Translations under genes and position numbers: made by a program | The notes under the pieces: generated by a model | The model's database searches: none | The model's input: only the letters and a program-made list of their open reading frames with translations | What the model was told of the DNA's origin: nothing | Shown here: piece after piece, positions 1 to 6,231 of the stretch | Layout of the letters: each line of letters starts with the position of its first letter | Numbering within the stretch: the stretch's first letter is position 1 | DNA from: Lachnospiraceae bacterium | GTDB lineage: Bacteria; Bacillota; Clostridia; Lachnospirales; Lachnospiraceae | Length of the DNA: 8,103 bases | NCBI GenBank assembly: GCA_017391545.1 | Contig: JAFOYD010000186.1 | Coordinates: 1 to 8,103, forward strand | Direction: 5' to 3'

Positions 1-6
1 ATCCAT
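1..6 (-). CDS. possible start of a further minus-strand gene (only 2 codons visible)
   Basis: On the minus strand an ATG at 6-4 is preceded by AAGGATGGAG (23-14) with a 7-nt spacer, a good ribosome binding site. Only Met-Asp can be read before the window ends, so nothing can be said about the product. It would lie 76 nt after the stop codon of the TetR-type regulator and in the same direction, an arrangement often seen for a regulator and its target such as a transporter. It could also be chance. Confidence 0.35.
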
Positions 7-31
7 AAAAAGTCTCCATCCTTACTACCAC

Positions 32-98
32 TAAGAACAGCTGTAACCATTCAGTAATCGTAACTATTCAGTACCCTCATAGTTACGAGCAGTTCTTA
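32..98. repeat. 67-bp imperfect palindrome with internal 14-bp direct repeat, overlapping the regulator's 3' end
   Basis: On the + strand TAAGAAC (32-38) is the inverse of GTTCTTA (92-98). Further in, GCTGTAAC (40-47) pairs with GTTAC-G-AGC (82-90) with one bulged base, and AT/AT pairs follow at 49-50/79-80, giving a long stem with few mismatches. Inside it are two direct repeats, GTAACCATTCAGTA (43-56) and GTAACTATTCAGTA (60-73), which differ at one base and have a 17-bp period. The second copy offers a competing perfect 10-bp stem, TCGTAACTAT (58-67) with ATAGTTACGA (79-88). The last codons and stop of the TetR gene (83-85) lie in the right arm. Neither strand has a T-run after the stem, so a classical intrinsic terminator is unlikely. 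It could be a REP/MITE-like intergenic element. Confidence 0.7.
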
Positions 99-640
99 TA
101 TATATCCTGTAGCAAATCTACTGTTTCTTCCTCTGTAAGGTCATAGTCTCCTGTAAGAACCATACATGCACATCCATGTATGAAAATCCACATCTTCATA
201 AATAATCCGCTCGGATTCTGACATCCTGACGCAGCAGCTTTGCTGATTTCTTTACTGACTGCCCCTGTTTTTCCATTTAAAAGTTCAAAAAGGCCTCTGT
301 CTCCTCTATTTGCTGATTGAAAAAGAAGCTGAAAAAGCCTGTTCTCTTCTTTTGCATAATTTATATATGCAAGTCCCAGGTGTATAAAAGGTGTATCCAC
401 CTCAGACTTGAAATTCTCATAATAATCTCCGAAAGAATCAATCGCTTTCTGATATACTTCCTCATAGAGTTCACCCATGTTTGCATAAACTCTGAAAATC
501 GGCTGTGTTGAACACCCGATCTTTGCTGCAAGCTTTCTGGCTGTCACATTTTCTATTCCTTCGCTACGTGCCAACTCAAATGCAGTCTCCAAAATTTTAT
601 CCTTTGTAATCATTTCTTTTCTTGCCATCTTACTATCCAT
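83..640 (-). CDS. TetR/AcrR-family transcriptional regulator
   Basis: DNA-binding repressor of about 185 residues, the usual TetR length. The N-terminal helix-turn-helix spans about residues 12-58, with the helix ILETAFELARSEG, the ARKLAAKIGCS turn and the recognition helix STQPIFRVYANMGEL. The rest is a helical ligand-binding/dimer domain with a WIFIHG stretch near residues 151-156, recalling WHG-type C-terminal domains. The start is uncertain. Met1 has AGG only 1 nt upstream, Met5 has it about 13 nt away, and Met10 lies just before the first helix. The gene follows the decarboxylase operon but is separated from it by a terminator, and it has its own candidate -10 and an inverted repeat in its leader that suits autorepression. 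The ligand and target genes are unknown. The final codons sit inside a palindromic repeat. Confidence 0.93.
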   Translation of the reverse strand: MDSKMARKEMITKDKILETAFELARSEGIENVTARKLAAKIGCSTQPIFRVYANMGELYEEVYQKAIDSFGDYYENFKSEVDTPFIHLGLAYINYAKEENRLFQLLFQSANRGDRGLFELLNGKTGAVSKEISKAAASGCQNPSGLFMKMWIFIHGCACMVLTGDYDLTEEETVDLLQDIYKNCS

Positions 641-651
641 GCCTTTCCATA

Positions 652-672
652 GCCTGTAAAATCATCACAGGC
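652..672. promoter_or_regulatory. candidate TetR-type operator in the regulator's leader
   Basis: Perfect 6-bp inverted repeat GCCTGT (652-657) / ACAGGC (667-672) with a 9-bp spacer, a 21-bp span typical in size for TetR-dimer operators. It lies between the candidate -10 (678-683) and the start codon (640), covering the predicted transcription start. Bound repressor there would block its own gene. That this regulator binds here is inferred from position and symmetry only. Confidence 0.5.
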
Positions 673-677
673 AGAAA

Positions 678-683
678 ATTATA
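678..683 (-). promoter_or_regulatory. candidate -10 box for the TetR-type gene
   Basis: The minus strand reads TATAAT, a perfect -10 hexamer, about 38 nt before the regulator's first ATG. No good -35 is seen 16-18 nt upstream, because that stretch is occupied by the operon terminator stem. The hexamer lies in the T-rich tail of that terminator, so the end of one unit and the start of the next are packed together. Confidence 0.4.
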
Positions 684-721
684 AAACAGTACCGGGTTAA
701 AAATAACTTAACCCGATACTG
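678..721 (-). terminator. intrinsic terminator of the decarboxylase operon
   Basis: A 14-bp stem is formed by 687-700 and 708-721 (CAGTACCGGGTTAA against TTAACCCGATACTG on the + strand, with one G-T wobble) around a 7-nt loop. On the minus strand it is followed by TTTTATAATTTT. It begins 16 nt after the oadA stop codon. The + strand has no T-run after the stem, so it acts on minus-strand transcription. Confidence 0.88.
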
Positions 722-737
722 ATCAATAATCCGTAAA

Positions 738-2174
738 CTATACCGGATATGCGCCGTTCTTTGTATCAGCCTGAGCCATATCTACCTTCTCCTGCTGAGC
801 CTGACGATATTTAAAGAAGTCTGTAGCAACCTGTGGGAATAATGCATATGACAATACATCCTCATCCTGATGTTTCCATTCCTTCATCTCTTCCTCGATC
901 TTCTTTAACTCATTTGGAAGCTTATCAGCCGGACGGCATGTGATAATGGAAGCCTTCTCCTCTGCTGAAAGTACCTTGTCCTGTACTTCCTTGTTGAAAG
1001 GCTTAACTGTCTGACCATACTCACCATGAAGAACTGCCTTTGTCTCCTTTGTAGCCATCTTGTATCGCTCACCCATCAGTACGTTAAATACAGCCTGCGT
1101 ACCAACGATCTGTGATGAAGGTGTAACAAGAGGCGGCTCACCCAAGTCTTTACGAACTTTTGGAATCTCCTGAAGCACATCATAGTACTTATCCTCTGCG
1201 TTCTGTTCCTTCAACTGGCTAACCATGTTCGATAACATACCACCAGGAACCTGATACATCAGCGTCTTGATATCAACACCAAGTACCTTCGGGTTCAGCA
1301 GACCATTCTGTATACATTCCTCTCTGTATGGTCTGAAGTGATCAGCGATTTTAGCAAGAAGCTGCTGGTCAAAGCCGGTATCGTATGGTGTTCCCTTGAA
1401 AGTCTCTACCATAACTTCTGTTGCAGGCTGTGATGTACCAAGTGCGAACGGTGAAATTGCACAATCGATTACATCAACGCCAGCCTCTACAGCTTTCAGA
1501 TATGTCATGGAAGCAACACCTGATGTATAGTGTGTATGGAGCTGGATTGGAAGCTTTGTAGCAGACTTCATAGCCTTGATCAGTTCCTCAGCCTTATACG
1601 GTACTAAAAGACCTGCCATATCCTTGATACAGATGGAATCAGCACCCATCTCCTCAATTTCTTTTGCCATCTTCATCCAGTATTCCAGTGTATAAGCATC
1701 ACCTAATGTATAGGAAAGTGCGATTTGAGCTTCACCACGTCCCTCTCTCTTCTTAATTTCATTTGCTGCGTTTACTGCACACTGAAGATTTCTAAGGTCG
1801 TTAAAGCAGTCAAAAATTCTGATGATATCAATACCATTTGCAATCGATTTCTCTACGAACTCTGTAACAACATCATCTGCATAATGACGATATCCTAAAA
1901 TATTCTGTCCTCTGAAAAGCATCTGAAGTTTTGTATTTTTAACCTTATCCCTGATCTTTCTAAGTCTTTCCCACGGATCTTCCTTTAAGAAACGAAGAGA
2001 TGCGTCGAATGTAGCACCACCCCAGCACTCTAAAGAATGATAACCAACCTGATCCATTGTCTCAAGAATAGGGAGCATAAGCTCAGTCGGCATTCTTGTT
2101 GCTATTAAGGACTGATGTGCATCACGAAGAACTGTCTCAGTAATCTTAATAGGTTTCTTAACTATTTCTGACAT
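738..2174 (-). CDS. oadA: oxaloacetate decarboxylase alpha-type / 5S-type carboxyltransferase subunit (also annotated pyruvate carboxylase subunit B)
   Basis: Cytoplasmic 478-residue TIM-barrel carboxyltransferase that moves CO2 between a 2-oxoacid (oxaloacetate/pyruvate) and biotin on a carrier protein. It carries the family signature TETVLRDAHQSL at 12-23 with the metal-ligand Asp18, the Lys184 of CIKDMAG expected to be carbamylated, and the HTH pair His213/His215. It also has RIFDCFNDLRN (119-129), QVPGGMLSNM (308-317) and TPSSQIVGTQA (351-361). It stops after the conserved carboxylase domain and lacks the linker and biotinyl domain of Klebsiella-type OadA (about 590 residues), so it resembles the propionibacterial 5S subunit. 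The separate carrier is two genes upstream. The start is supported by AGGAGG 9 nt upstream (2184-2189). It is the last gene of the operon. Oxaloacetate is the expected substrate by family. Confidence 0.95.
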   Translation of the reverse strand: MSEIVKKPIKITETVLRDAHQSLIATRMPTELMLPILETMDQVGYHSLECWGGATFDASLRFLKEDPWERLRKIRDKVKNTKLQMLFRGQNILGYRHYADDVVTEFVEKSIANGIDIIRIFDCFNDLRNLQCAVNAANEIKKREGRGEAQIALSYTLGDAYTLEYWMKMAKEIEEMGADSICIKDMAGLLVPYKAEELIKAMKSATKLPIQLHTHYTSGVASMTYLKAVEAGVDVIDCAISPFALGTSQPATEVMVETFKGTPYDTGFDQQLLAKIADHFRPYREECIQNGLLNPKVLGVDIKTLMYQVPGGMLSNMVSQLKEQNAEDKYYDVLQEIPKVRKDLGEPPLVTPSSQIVGTQAVFNVLMGERYKMATKETKAVLHGEYGQTVKPFNKEVQDKVLSAEEKASIITCRPADKLPNELKKIEEEMKEWKHQDEDVLSYALFPQVATDFFKYRQAQQEKVDMAQADTKNGAYPV

Positions 2175-2226
2175 TTACTTTTTCCTCCTAATTTATTTAA
2201 AAATATTAATTTGCATTTGCACAGCT

Positions 2227-3375
2227 TTAAAATACTCCGAAGATGGCCATAAATGTTCCGGCTGCAACTGCTGTACCGATTACACCGGCTACATTAGGAC
2301 CCATCGCATGCATGAGAAGGAAGTTTGTAGGATCTGCCTCTGCACCAACCTTCTGAGACACACGAGCTGCCATAGGAACTGCCGAAACTCCTGCGGAACC
2401 GATCAGCGGATTCACCTTACCCTTTGTCAGTACACACATCAGCTTACCAAAGAGAACACCTGCTGCCGTACCAAAGCAGAATGCAATCAGACCTAAAACG
2501 ACAATTTTAATCGTATCCCAGTTAAGGAATGCCTCTGCACTTGTCGTAGCACCTACTGATGTACCAAGAAGAATAACAACAATGTACATCAACGCATTGG
2601 AAGCTGTCTCCTGCAGCTGTCTTACCACACCGGACTCTCTGAACAGGTTACCTAACATCAGCATACCTACAAGTGGAGCTGTTGTAGGAAGAATCAGACA
2701 TACTACAATCGTAACAACAATCGGGAAAAGAATCTTCTCAAGCTTTGAAACCGGACGAAGCTGAGCCATCTTGATCTTTCTCTCTTTTTCTGTGGTAAGT
2801 GCCTTCATAATTGGCGGCTGAATGATCGGAACGAGTGACATGTATGAATAAGCTGCCACTGCGATTGGTCCGAGTAATCCTGTCTGTCCAAGCTTGCCTG
2901 CCAGGAAAATAGAGGTAGGACCATCAGCACCACCAATGATTGAAACTGCTGCTGCCGCCTTGTCGTTAAAGCCAAGCGCGATTGCACCAAAATAGGCTGC
3001 AAAAATACCGAACTGGGCTGCCGCACCAAGCAGAAAGCTCTTTGGATTGGCAATCAAAGGTCCAAAGTCTGTCATGGCACCAACGCCAAGGAAAATCAGA
3101 GATGGAAGGATTGCCCACTCATCAAGCAAGTAGAAATAATACAGTAAACCGCCTGGTGTCCCATCCGCACCAATTGGTGCAATAATGTCAGGATAAATAT
3201 TGACCAGCAGCATACCAAATGCTATCGGCGTTAAAAGAAGCGGCTCATACTGCTTCGCGATAGCAAGATAAAGGAATACGCAAGCAATGACAATCATGAT
3301 CAGGTTTCCGCCAGTGATATTAAAAAACGCTGTCTGGTGAATCAGATTGTTCAATGTATCTGCTATATATGACAT
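2227..3375 (-). CDS. oadB: sodium-ion-translocating decarboxylase beta subunit (OadB/MmdB/GcdB family)
   Basis: Integral membrane protein of 382 residues with about nine hydrophobic segments. In this family the subunit decarboxylates carboxybiotin and exports Na+. Hallmarks are the re-entrant motif GGADGPT (148-154) with the essential-type Asp151, [14 protein letters not shown] (177-190), [16 protein letters not shown] (326-341), and [15 protein letters not shown] (353-367) with Asn361. The residue after VIG, often Ser in relatives, is Thr368 here. Length is close to gram-positive and methylmalonyl-CoA decarboxylase beta subunits and shorter than Klebsiella OadB. AGGAGG at 3384-3389 lies 9 nt before the ATG. 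It sits between the biotin carrier and oadA genes, 52 nt from the latter. It cannot tell oxaloacetate from methylmalonyl-CoA or glutaconyl-CoA pumps, since the beta subunits are interchangeable in sequence. Confidence 0.95.
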   Translation of the reverse strand: MSYIADTLNNLIHQTAFFNITGGNLIMIVIACVFLYLAIAKQYEPLLLTPIAFGMLLVNIYPDIIAPIGADGTPGGLLYYFYLLDEWAILPSLIFLGVGAMTDFGPLIANPKSFLLGAAAQFGIFAAYFGAIALGFNDKAAAAVSIIGGADGPTSIFLAGKLGQTGLLGPIAVAAYSYMSLVPIIQPPIMKALTTEKERKIKMAQLRPVSKLEKILFPIVVTIVVCLILPTTAPLVGMLMLGNLFRESGVVRQLQETASNALMYIVVILLGTSVGATTSAEAFLNWDTIKIVVLGLIAFCFGTAAGVLFGKLMCVLTKGKVNPLIGSAGVSAVPMAARVSQKVGAEADPTNFLLMHAMGPNVAGVIGTAVAAGTFMAIFGVF

Positions 3376-3402
3376 TTTGTTGACCTCCTATTGTATTTTT
3401 CA

Positions 3403-3439
3403 GAGCATGATCCGCTCCAAATTTCACCGATTCCGGTGA
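3403..3439 (-). other. two small hairpins between biotin carrier and oadB genes
   Basis: On the minus strand the carrier's TAA is followed at once by TCACCG-GAAT-CGGTGA, a 6-bp stem with a tetraloop (3439-3424). After a short gap comes GAGCG-GATCA-TGCTC (3417-3403), a 5-bp stem including one G-T pair. Neither is followed by a long T-run, so they look like intercistronic RNA structures rather than full terminators. They could stabilise or process the message and set carrier:pump ratios; this role is inference. Confidence 0.45.
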
Positions 3440-3808
3440 TTAGTTTAATGTTGCAAGTACAGCACCTGCTTCAACAGAGTCGCCAACTGCTACATCGATG
3501 CTTGCTACAGTACCATCTTCAGAAGCTACTACAGGAATCTCCATCTTCATAGACTCAAGGATCACAACTGCATCACCCTTCTTAACTGCCTGTCCAACAC
3601 TTGCCTCAATCTTGAATACCTTTCCGGCTGCACCGGCTTCAATCTTGATGCTGCCTGCACCGGCACTAGCTGCCTTTGGTGCTGCTTTTGGAGCTGCCTT
3701 TGGTGCTGCCTTTGGTGCTGTTGCAACAGGTGCTGCGCCTGTGCCTGCGCCCTCTTCTACTACTACGTCATATACGTTGCCGTTAACGGTAATTGTATAA
3801 TTTTTCAT
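3440..3808 (-). CDS. biotin carboxyl carrier protein (gamma/1.3S-type subunit of the decarboxylase)
   Basis: Small carrier of 122 residues. The C-terminal biotinyl/lipoyl domain (about 53-122) contains ESMKMEI with the biotinyl Lys88, 34 residues from the C-terminus as is usual. The N-terminal part (MKNYTITVNGNVYDVVVEE) is the beta-strand segment seen in decarboxylase and transcarboxylase 1.3S carriers. The two parts are joined by a flexible Ala/Pro linker with four PKAA units (32-47). The usual PMPG turn before the hammerhead is AGAAG here (about 58-62). The protein should shuttle carboxybiotin between the two carboxyltransferases and the membrane beta subunit. AGGAGG lies 8 nt upstream of ATG (3817-3822). 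No biotin carboxylase is encoded nearby, so the carboxyl group must come from a substrate rather than from bicarbonate plus ATP. Confidence 0.95.
   Translation of the reverse strand: MKNYTITVNGNVYDVVVEEGAGTGAAPVATAPKAAPKAAPKAAPKAASAGAGSIKIEAGAAGKVFKIEASVGQAVKKGDAVVILESMKMEIPVVASEDGTVASIDVAVGDSVEAGAVLATLN
3668..3715 (-). repeat. 12-bp tandem repeat encoding (PKAA)x4 linker
   Basis: Four near-identical in-frame 12-bp units (CCAAAGGCAGCA with third-position variants such as AAA for AAG and GCT for GCA) encode Pro-Lys-Ala-Ala repeats in the carrier's hinge. The units keep frame, so copy-number change would alter linker length without breaking the gene. Confidence 0.85.
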
Positions 3809-3856
3809 TTTGAAATCCTCCTAAACTAATAACAAATCCATACTTATTACAATAAA

Positions 3857-4693
3857 TTATGCTTTTTTCCATTTACTTGTATTTGCTCTTCTGATGCTTC
3901 TTACCTGGAAACCATCTGCGCTTGTTCCTTCATAAGCTGCAATTGCTGCTGCAATGACTGCCACAAGCTCCAGATCATCCGTAAGATCTTCTGGTTCCTC
4001 TGTCTTGGCTGCCGCAGGAGTTGCTGAAACTGATGGAGTAACGACAGGTTCTTCCTTCTTTGAGAAAGAAGCCTGAATCTTTGGTATCAGACCAAAGGCT
4101 GAAATGATTAAACTAATCAGAATCAATACGACAAATACAGTGCCCATTCCAAGAAGTGTATTGAGTGCTGCCCTTGTCATCAGCTGTCCCATTGTCTCAT
4201 TGAGATTTAAGGTACATGATGTCATCTTCATGTAGATGTCATTTGTAAAAATAAGTTCTACTGAACCACTTGCCTTTTCACCTGTAATGGGTACTGTGAC
4301 AACAATCGTATCGCCATCGACAACCGCTGTGCTTTCTTCCTGTTTCTTGATTGTTCCGATTGTCTCTAATCCAGACTCAAAGGATGAAAGTGCGCTTCTG
4401 ACTCCCTTTCCCTCCGCATAAAACGGAAAAGGCTTTTTGGTCTTATTGTAAAAGTTCTCAGACAGCCGCGAAGTAAAGACCTCTGCAAGTTCCACATTAT
4501 TATATTTCTCCAGCCACTCAGCACCCGTACCATTCTTTACAAGTTCTGTCACATTATCGATTATGAATGTTGCGTGGGCTTGTGCATTTTCAATCTTTGA
4601 CTGCTGATACTCACTGACTGTTTCTGCCGAACCACACGCAGTCAACCCAAAGACACAGGCAAGCATTAATAACATTTTTGCAAATTTTTTCAT
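3857..4693 (-). CDS. oadG: OadG-family gamma/delta subunit with N-terminal lipoprotein ectodomain
   Basis: Predicted small membrane subunit that would tether the carboxyltransferases to the Na+ pump. The OadG part is C-terminal. Numbering from the upstream GTG at 4705, it has one transmembrane helix (about 186-206, GMGTVFVVLILISLIISAF), a cytoplasmic Pro/Ala/Glu-rich linker, and a tail DDLELVAVIAAAIAAYEG followed by VRSIRR. The N-terminus is unusual: a lipoprotein signal with lipobox LTAC (Cys24), then about 160 residues that should lie outside the membrane, weakly recalling DUF3887-type domains. Canonical OadG is about 80-120 residues; this is 278-282. I prefer the ATG at 4693 because AAAGGGTGA ends 8 nt before it, while the GTG at 4705 lies inside that site. 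It starts 18 nt after the previous stop, so translational coupling is likely. Confidence 0.85.
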   Translation of the reverse strand: MKKFAKMLLMLACVFGLTACGSAETVSEYQQSKIENAQAHATFIIDNVTELVKNGTGAEWLEKYNNVELAEVFTSRLSENFYNKTKKPFPFYAEGKGVRSALSSFESGLETIGTIKKQEESTAVVDGDTIVVTVPITGEKASGSVELIFTNDIYMKMTSCTLNLNETMGQLMTRAALNTLLGMGTVFVVLILISLIISAFGLIPKIQASFSKKEEPVVTPSVSATPAAAKTEEPEDLTDDLELVAVIAAAIAAYEGTSADGFQVRSIRRANTSKWKKA

Positions 4694-4701
4694 ATTAACG
4701 T

Positions 4702-4710
4702 TCACCCTTT
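4702..4710 (-). promoter_or_regulatory. ribosome binding site that decides the oadG-type start
   Basis: The minus strand reads AAAGGGTGA, matching the anti-Shine-Dalgarno core shifted towards GGTGA, 8 nt before the ATG at 4693. The alternative GTG at 4705 lies within this stretch and has no proper site of its own. It is weaker than the AGGAGG/GGAGGT sites of the other four operon genes. Confidence 0.6.
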
Positions 4711-4711
4711 C

Positions 4712-6145
4712 TTAGACCGTGCCATGCTTTTTGGAAGGACGATCCTCTCTTTTTGTAAATAACATTTCAAAAGCACCAATCAGATATTTTCTTGTATCAG
4801 CTGCCTCGATAATCTGATCTACATATCCTCTTCTGGCAGCACCCGTAGCACTTGTCTGAAGTGCTGCATATTCAGCAGCCTTTTCTTTAATGACATCTGC
4901 TCCCTTTCCTTCATACATGATCTTAGCAGCAAGATTTGCATCCATTGAACCAATCTCTGCATCAGGCCATGCGATTGTGATATCTGCTCCGATTGCCTTG
5001 GAATTCATAGCCACGTATGCACTTCCAAGTGCCTTTCCGATAATCACATTTACCTTTGGAACCGTAGCATTTGCAAATGCATATGTAAGCTTTGCTACTG
5101 CCTTTGCAATCCGTCTCTCGCTGCACATTGTCGCTGCGTATCCCTTTACATTGGTAAGTGACAATACTGGAATATCAAATGCATCACAGAAATTGATAAA
5201 GTCAGCAGCCTTCTCGCATCCACGTGCTGTGAGCACTGCATCGAACTTCTCCTCAACCTCTCCTTCAGCATTATATACTTCTGTACGATTTGCCACACAT
5301 CCTACTGTCATGCCGTTTAACTTGATAAAGCCTGTTACCATATTCTTTGCATAATTCTCTTTGATTTCAAAGAAGATGTTGTTGTCAGCGATTGTTGACA
5401 GTGCAATTGATGTGTCACCTACACAGTTTGCAAGGTCTGTGCATACTCTGTTAAGGTCATCTGTACATTCCTCATAGGATGCGTTATCCTCGTTGTTTCC
5501 AGGAAGCATTGATACAAGCTCTCTGATTTTTGCATAGATCGTAGCCTCATCAGCAACGACATCAACGATACCGCTTTCCTTGCTCTGGAACTCCGGTGAT
5601 GAAGAATCACACTTTGAGATACTGTTTCCATCAATCGCGTTTGGAGAATTGACAAAAAGCTTTGCCTTGGAGCTCTCCATAAATGTGAAATCAGTGAGTG
5701 TCGGTATCAATGCAAGACCGCCGCCGCAGCTTCCAAAGATTGCTGTGATCTGAGGAATCACACCTGATGCAAGCGTCTGCTTAAGATAGATCTCGCCAAA
5801 CGCATTGAGTGCATCTGTTGCCTCCTGCAGTCTAAGACCTGCTGAATCGATCAGACCGATGACAGGTGCACCCGTCTTCAAAGCCAGGTCGTAGAGGTTT
5901 GTAATCTTTTTTGCATGCATTTCACCAACAGAACCGTTCAATACGGAAACATCCTGGCTATACACATACACAAGATTGCCATTGATCACTCCGTATCCGG
6001 TAACGACACCGTCTGAAGGAGTCTCAGTTTGTTTCAGATTAAAATCTGTAGCTCTTGCTGTTACAAGCGCACCGATCTCAACGAAACTGCTTTCATCAAG
6101 TAAAGATTCAATTCTTTTACTTGCCAAACTTGAAGTAGTACTCAT
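4712..6145 (-). CDS. acyl-CoA carboxyltransferase-domain protein, divergent MmdA/12S-type subunit
   Basis: Cytoplasmic 477-residue two-crotonase-fold carboxyltransferase. Family resemblance is clear in LLDESSFVEIGAL (15-27), DGVVTGYGVINGNLVYVYSQD (45-65), GSVGEMHAKKI (71-81), TLASGVIPQI (124-133), AYVAMNSKAIGAD (376-388), AWPDAEI (392-398), RRGYVDQII (438-446) and KKHG near the C-terminus. Members such as methylmalonyl-CoA decarboxylase alpha and transcarboxylase 12S carry carboxyl groups between an acyl-CoA and biotin. Several near-invariant motifs differ: SGGARIQEG is SAGLRLQEA (101-109), PCAGG is SCGGG (139-143), the VPGFLPG region is NVKGYAAT (332-339), and AYGGAY is ALGSAY (372-377). The N-terminus is about 25-30 residues shorter than usual. 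GGAGGT lies 6 nt before ATG. First gene of the operon. The CoA substrate cannot be assigned; methylmalonyl-, malonyl- or another acyl-CoA is possible. Confidence 0.88.
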   Translation of the reverse strand: MSTTSSLASKRIESLLDESSFVEIGALVTARATDFNLKQTETPSDGVVTGYGVINGNLVYVYSQDVSVLNGSVGEMHAKKITNLYDLALKTGAPVIGLIDSAGLRLQEATDALNAFGEIYLKQTLASGVIPQITAIFGSCGGGLALIPTLTDFTFMESSKAKLFVNSPNAIDGNSISKCDSSSPEFQSKESGIVDVVADEATIYAKIRELVSMLPGNNEDNASYEECTDDLNRVCTDLANCVGDTSIALSTIADNNIFFEIKENYAKNMVTGFIKLNGMTVGCVANRTEVYNAEGEVEEKFDAVLTARGCEKAADFINFCDAFDIPVLSLTNVKGYAATMCSERRIAKAVAKLTYAFANATVPKVNVIIGKALGSAYVAMNSKAIGADITIAWPDAEIGSMDANLAAKIMYEGKGADVIKEKAAEYAALQTSATGAARRGYVDQIIEAADTRKYLIGAFEMLFTKREDRPSKKHGTV

Positions 6146-6194
6146 TTTATGACCTCCATTTTTATATTAAAATTACTTTATGAGAACATTTTTC

Positions 6195-6224
6195 ACGCAA
6201 TTCGACATAATCTGAAAATTGCGT
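6195..6224. promoter_or_regulatory. inverted repeat at the operon's predicted transcription start
   Basis: Perfect 8-bp inverted repeat ACGCAATT (6195-6202) / AATTGCGT (6217-6224), with arm centres 22 bp apart, about two DNA turns. It begins about at +1 of the candidate promoter. A second pair, TTTTCA (6190-6195) / TGAAAA (6213-6218), shares bases with it, so the two RNA stems exclude each other. It could be a repressor operator or a leader RNA switch. No known regulator motif was recognised, and it does not match the GCCTGT half-site upstream of the TetR gene. Confidence 0.5.
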
Positions 6225-6231
6225 CAGTTTG

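Noticed and set aside
43..73. Possible CRISPR-like repeats
   Set aside because: There are only two 14-bp copies with a 3-bp gap, too short and too close for repeat-spacer units.
83..640. TetR regulator as controller of the decarboxylase operon
   Set aside because: It lies downstream behind a strong terminator, and its own candidate operator half-site (GCCTGT) is not found in the operon's promoter region, which carries a different inverted repeat. It is possible but unsupported.
2805..3053. Minus-strand reading frame of 82 codons in another frame
   Set aside because: It sits inside the clear OadB gene, with no similarity to a known family and no ribosome site.
3498..3800. Ala/Phe-rich + strand reading frame of 100 codons
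   Set aside because: It is the antisense of the biotin carrier gene; its AAFG repeats are just the complement of the PKAA repeat.
4890..5354. Open reading frame of 154 codons on the + strand
   Set aside because: It lies wholly within the acyl-CoA carboxyltransferase gene on the other strand, has no recognisable domain or ribosome site, and its low-complexity composition mirrors the real gene.
738..6145. Operon encoding an ATP-dependent pyruvate, acetyl-CoA or propionyl-CoA carboxylase
   Set aside because: There is no biotin carboxylase (ATP-grasp) gene in the window, and OadB- and OadG-type membrane subunits are present, which points to decarboxylase or transcarboxylase use.
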